A stretch of 37,291 nucleotides of DNA from Clostridiales bacterium (lineage in GTDB: Bacteria > Bacillota > Clostridia > Christensenellales > Pumilibacteraceae), in assembly GCA_029066805.1 (NCBI GenBank), contig JAIEFT010000022.1, positions 1-37,291 of the forward strand, in the 5' to 3' direction. The notes under the pieces were generated by a model that was given only the letters and a program-made list of their open reading frames with translations, did not search any database and was not told the DNA's origin. Position numbers and translations under genes: made by a program. Positions within the stretch are counted from its first letter, which is position 1; the number at the start of each line of letters is the position of its first letter. Positions 1-8,904 of this stretch are shown piece by piece.

Positions 1-34
1 GCTCTACGCACCAGTAAAAATCGTCAAAGCTCAC
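1..34 (-). CDS. possible start of a further operon gene (partial)
   Basis: After the stop codon of the zinc-ribbon gene a GTG at position 34 opens a frame (M/V-S-F-D-D-F-Y-W-C-V-E) that stays open to the window edge. It would continue the tightly packed operon, because its start lies only 3 bases after the previous stop. Only 11 codons are visible and the ribosome site would overlap the upstream stop, so this is a weak call based mainly on context. Confidence 0.3.
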   Translation of the reverse strand, partial: MSFDDFYWCVE

Positions 35-37
35 CCT

Positions 38-844
38 CTACCCGTCTTGCTCAAAACGCTTACACAAGGCTTCCCGACCTTCGTCGTCGAGCCCGAGATA
101 CTCGCACAGCGCTCCGCTGCGTGCAAGCTCCGCAAAGGACGTACGCTTACCGAATAAATCGAACGTTGCGCCCGCATACGAGTTGGCCTCTATTCTTTGC
201 AAAAGCTGCGCGCGATTATTAGCCATGGGCAAGCCGATTCGAGCGTCGTTAACATGCAACGGCAGGTCGTCGCTCGCGAAAACCGTCCTGTACAATATCC
301 TAAAAAACTTGCGCTCGCGCGAAAGCATAGACAGATTAGGTACGCTCTTCCCCATTGCGGACAGCAGCCGCCGCGCCGTTTCGGTTACGCCGCCGTTCAC
401 GTCTATAACCTCTGCTATCAGCCCTTTGCGAAGAATAAACTTGAACGCGTCTTTCTCTTGTCCCGCATTAAACCGCTCGCCGCGCCACTCGTATGCTATT
501 GCCGACGGCGCATGCGACTGTGCTGCCGAACCCGCAACGCTTCTCGTCATAGTTGCGGACACACTTTTAGGCATCATACTCGGCATGGATTTGGGCATCA
601 TGCGTCTGCTGTTCGCACCTGCCGCGCCCTGCTGCGCGGGCGGAGGCGATTGCGGCGACGGATGTTCATCGGCTACTGCATTGTCGACGGTTTTTGCGCG
701 CGAAAATGCGGCGAGCTGTTTTTTCCATTCGGAAATCTCGTCGCTTTCGAATTCCATATAACAGTGCGGACATGCGATCATCCGCCCGTCATATTCTATT
801 TCCCGACCGCAGTCGATACATTTAACTTTAATCACGTCGCTCAT
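38..844 (-). CDS. zinc-ribbon protein with helical C-terminal domain, function unknown
   Basis: This 268-residue protein opens with a zinc ribbon: C9-x2-C12 and C25-x2-C28, the second pair in the motif ACPHC. Residues about 55-115 form a low-complexity linker rich in Pro, Ala, Gln and Ser, with repeated Met-Pro-Lys-Ser units. Residues about 115-268 form a mixed helical domain that I do not recognise. There is no signal peptide or membrane segment, so it should be cytoplasmic. Its ATG overlaps the stop of the preceding gene by four bases (ATGA), which implies translational coupling. It is the fourth gene of the operon led by the transglutaminase-like gene and the AAA+ ATPase. An adaptor role for the ATPase, with the ribbon binding a partner or nucleic acid, is inference only. 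Confidence 0.85.
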   Translation of the reverse strand: MSDVIKVKCIDCGREIEYDGRMIACPHCYMEFESDEISEWKKQLAAFSRAKTVDNAVADEHPSPQSPPPAQQGAAGANSRRMMPKSMPSMMPKSVSATMTRSVAGSAAQSHAPSAIAYEWRGERFNAGQEKDAFKFILRKGLIAEVIDVNGGVTETARRLLSAMGKSVPNLSMLSRERKFFRILYRTVFASDDLPLHVNDARIGLPMANNRAQLLQRIEANSYAGATFDLFGKRTSFAELARSGALCEYLGLDDEGREALCKRFEQDG

Positions 845-1455
845 AATGCAAAAATAAAATCCGCATTTTTATCAAACGGCACGGAATCGGTAAACGCCGT
901 GCGCCATTTTGTGAACAGATCCTTGGCGTCGATATTGGAAACAAACATGTCGCCGCTTTTAAGCGCAAGCTCTTTCACATTGCGCTCGAATGCGGCTATG
1001 GCCTGCAAGCCCCTATTCCCGTACGGATTTTTGATCCAGTTGAGAAATTCCGCCGCAGGCGGGAACGGACGAGTGGGGAGCTTTTTGGGCGGGTGCTTTT
1101 CGCGGCGAATTTTGCTTCTTACTATATCGGTTACAAACGTCAAATGCAAATAGCTCAGATAGTACGCGCCGAGCACAAACTCCACCGGACCTGAAAAGCT
1201 GTTCAGCGTGGTGTTGTCCGCGGTCATGCCGTACAGCGCGGCAATGCCCGCTCGGTCTATTCCGTCCTTCTTTTTTTCGTGATCAAGCACGTTTTTGATA
1301 AACGCGGAATAGCACTCGGCAGCGGCTCTACCCTCACCGATAGCTTCAAACACCTTGCCCAACGTAAGATAATCGCCGTACTGCTTTACATCGGCTTCGA
1401 GCGTGTTTTTGAACGCATGTTTAAGATCTATTTCTTTTTCGGGCGTTGCCGACAT
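841..1455 (-). CDS. uncharacterised operon protein, possible TPR-like N-terminus
   Basis: This is a 204-residue soluble protein with no family that I recognise. Residues about 25-60 (the stretch around LGKVFEAIGEGRAAAECY) look like a single TPR-type helix pair, and the rest appears mostly helical. A basic Pro-rich stretch (REKHPPKKLPTRPFPP) lies near residue 120. The start is the ATG at 1455, which overlaps the TAA of the AAA+ gene (TAATG) and has a GGAGGAG ribosome site eight bases upstream. A GTG six codons earlier would lie on that ribosome site. The position between the AAA+ ATPase and the zinc-ribbon gene, with overlapping stops and starts on both sides, suggests that the products work together, perhaps in equal amounts. 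Confidence 0.85.
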   Translation of the reverse strand: MSATPEKEIDLKHAFKNTLEADVKQYGDYLTLGKVFEAIGEGRAAAECYSAFIKNVLDHEKKKDGIDRAGIAALYGMTADNTTLNSFSGPVEFVLGAYYLSYLHLTFVTDIVRSKIRREKHPPKKLPTRPFPPAAEFLNWIKNPYGNRGLQAIAAFERNVKELALKSGDMFVSNIDAKDLFTKWRTAFTDSVPFDKNADFIFAL

Positions 1456-3731
1456 TAATTTTGCTCCTCCCACACGACGTTGCCGTCGTCGTCGAGCTTG
1501 GCTTTTACGTTTTTGCCGCGCACGTCATGCGTCAAAAGGAATGTGGACAGCGTGCCTGCGTACGCCGTTTTTACGTGCTCTATAACGCCGCGCGCACCGT
1601 ATTCGCGCACATTGCAGCTTACGCACTCGCGCACTATTTTGTTTTTTACTTCGTCAAACGGAATCTTGTGTGCCTGCCCGTCAGGCTTTTTGCCTACGTC
1701 GCTCTTTTCCATAAATATTTTCATACCGGTGCGCTTTTCCACGTCGGCATTGACCTTGTCTATGTATTGCAAGGCGATGTCGCGCGCCGCGTCAGCCGCT
1801 ATGTAGTTGTAACAAATTATAGACTCCTTGATACGTCCGAAAAGCTCGGGGCGGTGTAGCACCGACCGAAAATGTATTTTAAGATTGTCGTACAAAATCC
1901 CTTTAAGCTCGTTGTCAAGCGCGATATAATCCACGCCGTCGGGATTGCTATCGCACTTTTTGAATACAAGGTTGGTATAGTCGGTATCGTCGCCCGCGCC
2001 TATACGCTCGAGATATGCGTTTTCCTCGTCGCGCATGCGGTCGATGTTGACGGTTGTCATTTTGTCGTCGTCGCTTACCGTAAACATCGGCGAGCCGTCG
2101 CGCGGGTCTTTTATGCCCGCATTAGAGGTCATGATGATTATTGTATTGCTAAAGTCGACCGTTTCGCCCTGACCGTCGGTTAGCCTGCCGTCGCTCAATA
2201 TCTGAAGGAACTTATCCATAATCGAGCCGCACGCCTTTTCTATCTCGTCAAACAGCACAAGCGAAAACGGGTTTTGCTTGACGTACTCGGTGAGCTCGCC
2301 GCCCGCCTCGAATCCGACGTATCCGGGAGGAGCACCGAACAATCGCGCGTCCGAATGGTCCTGACGGAACTCGGACATATCAAACCGCTTCATTCTGTCA
2401 GGGTTTTTAAACACAAGCCGTGTGAGCTGTTTGGCAAGCTCGGTCTTACCCGTGCCGGTAGGTCCTGCCAAAAACAGTACGGCGCGCGGCGCGTCGGGCG
2501 TGAACGAGCGGTTGACCTCGGTTACAGCAAGCGCCATAATGTTTTGCGCTTCGTCCAAAATCCTGTCCTGACCCTTTATTGTCCTGCCGCAGAATTCCTT
2601 TAAATCGCGTATGGAATCCTTGATTTCCGGTGCAGTCCACGGATTGTCGCTCGTGCCCGCCTTAAACCGCGAAACGGAAAGTCCCACGCTGTCAAAGTCG
2701 AACAGGCTGTCTTCCCCGTCCGCAAAACGCTTAAGGTGCTCAAGCTCGCGCATGGAAAATCCGTCCGTACGCCCCGCAAACTCCAAAGCGATATCTTCCT
2801 TTCGCCTGTCGGTAGAGCCGCCCGTACGCTCACAGTAATCCTTAACGTGCTTTTCAAACCTATCCTTTATCTTGCGCCGGCGTAAAAACGCGGTTTCAAA
2901 ATACATGTCGCGGTCGTCCCTGCCGGGCTTTGCCACGTACAGCTTTTTGATCGTGTGGTTGTACTGTTCGTTTTCCACCCATGCCGGAACGTCATTTATC
3001 TTGTTGGCTACTATGACCAGTTTGTTCTTGTTGCGCTCGCCGCCCTTTGCCGTATCCAAAAGATTTGAAATTGCAAACATGACCGCAAACCTGAGCTGCT
3101 CGTCGTCGCTGCCTACATTGCCCGGCGTCATGCTCAACCGCGACGCAGATATTACAAACATATACGGCACATCGTTTTTCAGCCCGCCCGAAACGGCATG
3201 ATGCATGCGAGCAAGGTCAAGCGAAATCCCGCCCGCATTGTGTCCTGCTACAAGCGTATTCTCCGTATGCTCGTCATTGAGCAAATCGAAAAACGCGGCT
3301 TTGGCGGGGTCGGTATCGGTAAACGGATTTTTCGGGCTGTCATCCTGCCCGTTTTGCCCATCATCCCCGTTTTGCGCGCTGTCGGCACAATCAATGTCCG
3401 CAAAAAAGTCAAACCGCTTGCTTGCCGCCTTAGTCGGGTCGTAGCCGATCACGCAATATTTTTCTTCGTTATCGGTCACGTTCATGCCGAGCTCGCCGCG
3501 CTTCGCGTCGGAATACACGGCGTTGAACCACTCCGATATATCGACCAGCTTGAGCGCGTTATTGTTCGGGACTATTGCGCCGCTTTCGTCTTTACCCCAG
3601 TCGTGCTTGTACGATTCGGGCAACGGCTGTAGGTCGTTTACATAACCCTGCACCAAAAAAGTGCTGTATATGTCTAGATATTCGTCAAAGTCGCGCTGCC
3701 ATTTGGGCGCTTTTTTATTCCACATTGCCAT
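1455..3731 (-). CDS. ClpB-like AAA+ ATPase with degenerate N-terminal ATPase half
   Basis: This 758-residue protein has a complete ClpB/ClpA-type second AAA+ module at its C-terminus: Walker A GPTGTGKTE (K429), pore loop GAPPGYVGFEAGG, Walker B LVLFDEIEKA (D495/E496), sensor 1 TSNAG (N537), an arginine-finger region RPELFGRI and sensor 2 YGARG. The GYVG pore loop predicts substrate threading. Residues about 120-310 keep the outline of another AAA domain, with a sensor-1-like VANKIND stretch, but have no usable P-loop. The glycine-rich piece is VAGHNAGG with no Lys-Thr/Ser. The usual Clp N-domain is absent. About 60 extra residues lie between sensor 1 and the arginine finger. The start is the ATG at 3731, with AAAGGAGG eight bases upstream; the frame is open for 26 more codons without a ribosome site. 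It probably acts as an unfoldase or remodelling ATPase; the substrate is unknown. Confidence 0.9.
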   Translation of the reverse strand: MAMWNKKAPKWQRDFDEYLDIYSTFLVQGYVNDLQPLPESYKHDWGKDESGAIVPNNNALKLVDISEWFNAVYSDAKRGELGMNVTDNEEKYCVIGYDPTKAASKRFDFFADIDCADSAQNGDDGQNGQDDSPKNPFTDTDPAKAAFFDLLNDEHTENTLVAGHNAGGISLDLARMHHAVSGGLKNDVPYMFVISASRLSMTPGNVGSDDEQLRFAVMFAISNLLDTAKGGERNKNKLVIVANKINDVPAWVENEQYNHTIKKLYVAKPGRDDRDMYFETAFLRRRKIKDRFEKHVKDYCERTGGSTDRRKEDIALEFAGRTDGFSMRELEHLKRFADGEDSLFDFDSVGLSVSRFKAGTSDNPWTAPEIKDSIRDLKEFCGRTIKGQDRILDEAQNIMALAVTEVNRSFTPDAPRAVLFLAGPTGTGKTELAKQLTRLVFKNPDRMKRFDMSEFRQDHSDARLFGAPPGYVGFEAGGELTEYVKQNPFSLVLFDEIEKACGSIMDKFLQILSDGRLTDGQGETVDFSNTIIIMTSNAGIKDPRDGSPMFTVSDDDKMTTVNIDRMRDEENAYLERIGAGDDTDYTNLVFKKCDSNPDGVDYIALDNELKGILYDNLKIHFRSVLHRPELFGRIKESIICYNYIAADAARDIALQYIDKVNADVEKRTGMKIFMEKSDVGKKPDGQAHKIPFDEVKNKIVRECVSCNVREYGARGVIEHVKTAYAGTLSTFLLTHDVRGKNVKAKLDDDGNVVWEEQN

Positions 3732-3732
3732 G

Positions 3733-4776
3733 TTATATTCCTCCTTTTGTCCGCCGTTTCGGAACGTCGAATTTATTCTTGATAAGCACAAAATATTTGC
3801 CGCCCGCAAACGGATGAATAGCGTATGTGTCGTCGGCTGTGGCGTTGCGCACCGCCGCGGCGGTCAACAACTCCTTTACGTACTTATCGGTGGCATCGCC
3901 TGTGTACTGTACCGCGAGCGTACTACCGTACGCGCCGTCAAGAACATACCGACGCAACGCTTCTATTCGAGTAAACCGCAAGCCGTTGTGCGAGTAGTAG
4001 CTGTCGGACGCGGAATCGCACTTTATCCCGCCGTCATCGTCGGGCGTAAAGTATTCGTACATTTCCGCGTCGGTGGTCAAAAAATAATGGTACGTGCGCT
4101 CGAAGTAGTATTCCTTGCGCACCAAATCGCTTGTGACGTCAAGGTGATAGCACGCATCGCCGATGCTCACGATATTCCAAGAATGCGGATCGCCGCTGCC
4201 TCGCCGCTTGCCGTTTGTAACCACGCACTGCACGCCCAACCGCCGCAACAGATAGCATGCGGCTTTGGCAATGCCGTCGCACGTCGCTTTGCGGTTAACT
4301 ATAGCGCCGTACGCCGTAAACGACTCCGGGGCGTCAAGCCGCTTGCGCTTGCCTTGCAAAAGCTCGCCTGCCTGCTTTACGCAGTCGGAATCGTACAATA
4401 CGTAGTCGCCTAAAAAGTCCTTTACAAACAACGTCTTTTCGTAATCGGTACTTAGATTATTTGCAGACTGTAAGATTTTTTCGACCGCCGCGTTAAACCG
4501 CTTGTCGTTGCAGGATATATACTGCGGAGTGACGGTTGCCCTGCCGTTAGCGCCGACCGATATTTGCGCTCTGCCCACAAAAACGCCGTAAAGACCGGGA
4601 TCGTCGTTCAGCGCCGCTACACATATTCGTCCGAGTGCTGCTACGTCGGTTGTTACGAGCCCGCTTATACCGAAAATTTGTCTGCTAGAAAAACCGGCGC
4701 GCAAACGCTCGTAATCGCCGCGTTCGCTGCCGGAAAGCCGAGCTTTCCAAAATCCGTTATTTAAGTTTACGCCCAC
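3733..4776 (-). CDS. transglutaminase-like (papain-fold) protein, cytoplasmic
   Basis: This is a 347-residue protein of the transglutaminase-like superfamily. The Cys-His-Asp triad is intact and in the normal order: C166 in ATCDGIA, H198 in DPHSWN, D213 in YHLDVT. Proteins of this fold act as peptidases, peptide cyclases or cross-linking enzymes. There is no signal peptide or membrane segment, unlike many secreted members, so it probably acts in the cytoplasm. The start is a GTG at 4776, with GGAGGG eight bases upstream. It is the first gene after a strong promoter, and its stop is one base from the AAA+ start. The pairing with an unfoldase suggests processing of a protein that the ATPase handles, but that is inference. 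The C-terminal 100 residues are not recognised. Confidence 0.85.
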   Translation of the reverse strand: MGVNLNNGFWKARLSGSERGDYERLRAGFSSRQIFGISGLVTTDVAALGRICVAALNDDPGLYGVFVGRAQISVGANGRATVTPQYISCNDKRFNAAVEKILQSANNLSTDYEKTLFVKDFLGDYVLYDSDCVKQAGELLQGKRKRLDAPESFTAYGAIVNRKATCDGIAKAACYLLRRLGVQCVVTNGKRRGSGDPHSWNIVSIGDACYHLDVTSDLVRKEYYFERTYHYFLTTDAEMYEYFTPDDDGGIKCDSASDSYYSHNGLRFTRIEALRRYVLDGAYGSTLAVQYTGDATDKYVKELLTAAAVRNATADDTYAIHPFAGGKYFVLIKNKFDVPKRRTKGGI

Positions 4777-4839
4777 GAACGCCGCCCTCCGTCGCTCAAA
4801 CTACACTATCTACAAAATTCCAAAATATTCGACAATATG

Positions 4840-4868
4840 ATTATATCAAATACTTTTATGTAAATCAA
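4840..4868 (-). promoter_or_regulatory. sigma-A promoter of the transglutaminase/AAA+ operon
   Basis: On the minus strand TTGATT (4868-4863), a 17-base spacer and TATAAT (4845-4840) with an extended TG lie about 65 bases before the GTG of the transglutaminase-like gene. Confidence 0.8.
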
Positions 4869-4907
4869 GTGAAAATATATTTTCCGTAAACTTTTCATAC
4901 ATAAGAT

Positions 4908-4942
4908 AAATCCGAACATGCCGTTTAGTCATGTTCGGATTT
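4908..4942 (-). terminator. terminator after the hybrid sensor kinase gene
   Basis: A perfect 13-base inverted repeat (AAATCCGAACATG and its complement) with a nine-base loop lies just after the kinase stop codon. The following minus-strand sequence is T-rich but interrupted. The flanking A and T runs make it look bidirectional. Confidence 0.75.
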
Positions 4943-4960
4943 TTATTGCTGCATTCGCTT

Positions 4961-7900
4961 TTACTTTAAAATATCGTCCAACGTCTTCATAAGTTTGTCT
5001 ATATCTATCGGTTTAGCCGCATATCCGTTCATGCCGGACTCCATTGCTTCCTTCCTATCCTCATCAAAAGCATTGGCAGTCATTGCAACAATCGGAATAG
5101 CCGCCTTTTTGGGGTCGTCCAATGCGCGAATCGCTCTTGTCGCCTCATAGCCGTTCATAATAGGCATTTGAACGTCCATAAGTATCAAATCGTACGTGCC
5201 TGCCGGCTTTTCCTTCATCATCTCCACTGCCACGCTTCCGTCGTCCGCCGTATCGATTACAAAACCGGCAGTCTCCAAAATGGTCTGCGCAATCTCTTGG
5301 TTAAGCTCATTATCTTCGACAAGCAATATCTTCTTTCCGTCAAAGCGCAGCTCCTCGGGCTCGTCTACTACGTCCTTGCTTTTCTGCTCCATGTACGGTG
5401 CGGCAAGAATACTGCGAAGCTCGGAAAGGAACAGCGGTTTGGAGCAGAACGCCGTCACGCCGGCCTCCTTCGCTTCCTGCTCGATGTCCGACCAATCGTA
5501 GGCTGTAAGTATGATTACCGGAGTCATATCGCCTATCTTTTTGCGGATACGGCGCACAAGCTCAATGCCGTTCATGTCCGGCATTAGCCAGTCGATTATA
5601 TACGCACTGTAGGGCTCGTTTTGCTCGATTGCAAACTCGGTGCGGACTATCGCCTCATGCCCAAGCGTTGTCCAGTCGGGGCGCATGCCTATGGCGGAGA
5701 GCATTTTGCTGACGCTGACGCAGGTATTGACGTCGTCGTCAACCACGAGCGCCCTCAAGTTTTCAAGCTGCTCCAGCCGCTGCGATTCGACAGGAGTGTC
5801 GGCGACTCGGAAACGGAAGGTCACAATAAACTCCGATCCCTTTCCTACCTCGCTTTCTACCGTGATCGTGCCGTTCATCATATCCACGATGTTTTTGGTT
5901 ATGGCAAGTCCGAGACCCGTACCCTGTATGCCGCTCACCGTGGAGGTCTGCTCACGCTCGAATGGTTCAAAAACGTGCTTTAGGAATTCCTTGCTCATGC
6001 CGATGCCGGTGTCTTTGACGTTAAACTGATAGGTTGCATAGCCATCCGACGCTTCGGCAGTTTGGATAACCCTTACGCTTACCATACCGCCGGGCTTATT
6101 ATACTTCATTGCATTGCTCAAAAGATTGAGCAGCACTTGGTTCAAACGCAGCTTATCGCAGATTATAGTCTCGTTTGTCACGTCTAATGTATCGATGTAG
6201 AATTCCAGCTGCTTGGACTTGACGTCGGCCTGAACAATGGTTTTTAGGTCGTGCATAATCTCGGGCAGGCTTGCCTCTTTCTCCTCGATCTTGACCTTGC
6301 CGCTCTCGATTCGGCTCATATCCAACACGTCGTTTATAAGACTGAGCAAATGGTTGCCCGACACCATTATCTTGCTAAGATAATCGCGTATCTGCTGCTT
6401 GTTGTCGATATGCGTCACCGCTAACGACGTAAACCCGATAATGGCGTTCATGGGCGTGCGGATATCATGAGACATGTTGTTAAGGAATGTGGTCTTTGCC
6501 TTGTTGGCGTATTGAGCCTGAGCCAGCGCCTCCGACAGGACGTTCTTCTGCTCCTGTTCCTTGCGAATAACGTCATCAATGTTGCGGAATCCCGCAAGGA
6601 TAAAGCCGCCGCGACCGCTATCGTCATCCGCAATCTTTAAATATGTAAACTGAAAATGATGTATTTCGCCTCTGTCCAGTATGCGGTAGCTGCCGGTATA
6701 TTCGTCACTTTCTTTCAGCTTTTCTTTTACAACATCCAGCGCGAGCGCCTCTGTCAGCTCTTGCCGATCTTCGGGATGAACGCGAACGGGGATATACTTG
6801 TCGAGAATGGAGTTATAGTCGTACTCCTCCACAGATTCCTTGTTCAGCCCCTCGGTTACATAGCCCTCCAGCTTGATTATCCGAGCAGTGGCTTGCGCCT
6901 CGTTGACGGCATAGACATTGGTATATTCGCGGCTGAGCGCTTCCACAATGGCAAGCTGTTCGGCCATCTTCTTGTTTGTCTTTTCCGTTGTTTGCAACAG
7001 CTTTTTGTTCCACCGTCCGCGCAAGTACATCGCAACAATAACGAATACTATCAGCGCAAGTACAACTACGACCGCAATTATTATTCCGGGATGCTGCTCC
7101 AAATACTGCCAAAAGCTGACGTTGCCGGCAGCGTAGGACGTGTACTTCGACGCCAATTGATTGAGCGTATCGTCGGAAATACGCTTAATGCATTTGTTCA
7201 GTATCGTCACCAATTCGTGATCGGTGTTTTCGCTTATGCGCATGCTGATAGGCGTAACCATACCGTTGACCGAACTGTAATACAGCGAATCCGTATGCCC
7301 GTGATTTATAAAATACTGCGCGGTATATGAGTATACATAAGCGACGTCCGCCTCGTTATCGAGCACGGCTTGCAGCGCTTGCTCGCCTGTGGAATACGAT
7401 TTTACGTCGTATCCCTTTAGGGCGTTTTCGATAAGATTTTTACCTTGCGATTCGGATACGGCAACCTTTTTGATCCCGCCGACGTGGTCCATTCGCGTTA
7501 CTCTCGCCATTCGCGCAGTCAAATAGCTGACTGTGTTGAAGCCGCTTACGATCACATCTTCCTTGATTGCGTTGTCGCCCTTGCTGTCAAGCACGATATT
7601 TACTCCGCTTTGGGCAAGACTGTTGTAATCCGCATTGTCGATCGGGGCTTTGATCGTATAGTCGATAGCGTCAACCCCCATCTCTGCGGCGACGATTTTC
7701 ATTACCTCGGCAAAGTAATCAGGCATAATGCCTTTTAGCTCGCCGTTCTCCGTATAGGAATAGGGCTTTCTGTTGCCAAACGCCGTAACAGTGATTGTCT
7801 TTGCGCCCGAAACCACCTGACGGATATATTCCTTTTCACGTTCGGTAAATGACAATGCAGATGAATAACTCGGACCGTAGTACTGATAAAACAACACGTT

Positions 7901-8731
7901 TTGCCAATCGCCCTCGTTTATATCCATCTGCCTGATAGCGTAATTGATTTCTCTGAGCAGCCCCTTCGGGTCGCCGTCTTGAACAATAGCGTAAAAGTCG
8001 TCGTTTCCGATAATATCCAGCGTCTTTTCGTCGTCCGTCGTCTTTCTGAGGTCACTGGAAATTATCGCGTCGATCTCGCCGTTTCGCAAAGCGATTGCAA
8101 GCTCGTCGGCATTGCTGCGATAAACTTCCTCATATTTAAATCCCTTTTTCTTAGAGAACTCTTTTAAGATGTCGTTTTGAGTGTTGTTCTCTATCAGGCC
8201 TACTTTCATATTGTTATATGTGCTGTAGTCTCCGCTGCTGTACCGCGTTTCATCGGCGCGTATGGACAAAATGGTATTTTTTCTGCCGATAGGAAGTGAA
8301 AAATCAAACTTATCCTCCCTTTCCTGAGTCCAACTGGCAGAAGTCACAATGTCAATCTCGCCGCGTGCCAACATATCGAGCATATCGTCCCACGTTTTGT
8401 CATATCCGGTGTACTCGAAATTGAGATGCGAATATTCGGAAACGAGGTTTAAAAATTCAATGCCGTATCCCGTAAGCTTGCCGTCCTCGTCCTTCATGTG
8501 GTAGCCTTCAAAGCCGAAAATGCCCGCCTTAACCGTGCGGTTATTGGACTGCGTTTCTTCTGCGAATGCCGTTGCGGGTTCGGACAATCCTAAAATCAAG
8601 CACGCTATAAGCGCAAAAACTATTATCGCGCACATAATAAAGCGCGCTTTCACTACGGAAAACAGCGAGCGTGTTTGACATGCGCCGTATCCGTTATGAG
8701 ATTTGTTTTTATATTTTGACATGTTTCGCAT
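4961..8731 (-). CDS. hybrid sensor histidine kinase with two periplasmic SBP domains (EvgS/BvgS-like)
   Basis: About 1256 residues. An N-terminal membrane/signal segment (near residue 35-55) is followed by two extracellular solute-binding family 3 domains (about 45-280 and 295-535). Next come a membrane helix (about 548-570), a PAS-like domain (about 600-735) and a HisKA domain with the phospho-acceptor H755 in MSHDIRTPMN. The HATPase (N box NLLSNAMKY, GIGMS, GTGLGLAI) leads into two receiver domains, with aspartates in IIDWLMPDMNG and ILMDVQMPIMNG. This is the EvgS/BvgS plan, but no C-terminal HPt domain is present, and no HPt protein or DNA-binding regulator is encoded nearby. The SBP domains suggest sensing of an amino-acid-like or similar small ligand. 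The start is the ATG at 8731, six bases after GGGAG; the ATG at 8737 touches that site and is less likely. It has its own promoter and terminator. Confidence 0.95.
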   Translation of the reverse strand: MRNMSKYKNKSHNGYGACQTRSLFSVVKARFIMCAIIVFALIACLILGLSEPATAFAEETQSNNRTVKAGIFGFEGYHMKDEDGKLTGYGIEFLNLVSEYSHLNFEYTGYDKTWDDMLDMLARGEIDIVTSASWTQEREDKFDFSLPIGRKNTILSIRADETRYSSGDYSTYNNMKVGLIENNTQNDILKEFSKKKGFKYEEVYRSNADELAIALRNGEIDAIISSDLRKTTDDEKTLDIIGNDDFYAIVQDGDPKGLLREINYAIRQMDINEGDWQNVLFYQYYGPSYSSALSFTEREKEYIRQVVSGAKTITVTAFGNRKPYSYTENGELKGIMPDYFAEVMKIVAAEMGVDAIDYTIKAPIDNADYNSLAQSGVNIVLDSKGDNAIKEDVIVSGFNTVSYLTARMARVTRMDHVGGIKKVAVSESQGKNLIENALKGYDVKSYSTGEQALQAVLDNEADVAYVYSYTAQYFINHGHTDSLYYSSVNGMVTPISMRISENTDHELVTILNKCIKRISDDTLNQLASKYTSYAAGNVSFWQYLEQHPGIIIAVVVVLALIVFVIVAMYLRGRWNKKLLQTTEKTNKKMAEQLAIVEALSREYTNVYAVNEAQATARIIKLEGYVTEGLNKESVEEYDYNSILDKYIPVRVHPEDRQELTEALALDVVKEKLKESDEYTGSYRILDRGEIHHFQFTYLKIADDDSGRGGFILAGFRNIDDVIRKEQEQKNVLSEALAQAQYANKAKTTFLNNMSHDIRTPMNAIIGFTSLAVTHIDNKQQIRDYLSKIMVSGNHLLSLINDVLDMSRIESGKVKIEEKEASLPEIMHDLKTIVQADVKSKQLEFYIDTLDVTNETIICDKLRLNQVLLNLLSNAMKYNKPGGMVSVRVIQTAEASDGYATYQFNVKDTGIGMSKEFLKHVFEPFEREQTSTVSGIQGTGLGLAITKNIVDMMNGTITVESEVGKGSEFIVTFRFRVADTPVESQRLEQLENLRALVVDDDVNTCVSVSKMLSAIGMRPDWTTLGHEAIVRTEFAIEQNEPYSAYIIDWLMPDMNGIELVRRIRKKIGDMTPVIILTAYDWSDIEQEAKEAGVTAFCSKPLFLSELRSILAAPYMEQKSKDVVDEPEELRFDGKKILLVEDNELNQEIAQTILETAGFVIDTADDGSVAVEMMKEKPAGTYDLILMDVQMPIMNGYEATRAIRALDDPKKAAIPIVAMTANAFDEDRKEAMESGMNGYAAKPIDIDKLMKTLDDILK

Positions 8732-8798
8732 AGGCATCTCCCTGTCAGCTCCGAACCGCCGTTTTTAGTATGTGCACAAAAAACAACACTTTGTATTT

Positions 8799-8827
8799 AT
8801 TATGCCATATTTAATTAGTATTGTCAA
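8799..8827 (-). promoter_or_regulatory. promoter of the hybrid sensor kinase gene
   Basis: TTGACA (8827-8822), a 17-base spacer ending in TGG and CATAAT (8804-8799) on the minus strand, about 68 bases before the kinase start. It is close to the sigma-A consensus. Confidence 0.75.
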
Positions 8828-8860
8828 TAGTTTACATCTTTCTGTGTCGGCATAACAAAA

Positions 8861-8878
8861 CCCCCGCTTCCGCGGGGG
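8861..8878 (-). terminator. terminator of the MarR-DegV-activase operon
   Basis: A seven-base GC stem (GCCCCCGC type) closes a four-base loop and is followed on the minus strand by TTTTGTT. It lies 27 bases after the activase stop codon, and is a typical Rho-independent terminator. Confidence 0.9.
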
Positions 8879-8904
8879 CTGTATAGCTTGTCCGAAAATA
8901 TTCT

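Noticed and set aside
183-1153. Long plus-strand open frames opposite the zinc-ribbon and 204-residue genes
   Set aside because: They are antisense shadows: Arg/Cys-rich composition, no ribosome sites, and the minus-strand frames overlap with coupled starts.
3732-3809. 26-codon N-terminal extension of the AAA+ gene
   Set aside because: The ATG at 3731 has a perfect AAAGGAGG at eight bases, and the extension would overlap the end of the transglutaminase-like gene by 77 bases.
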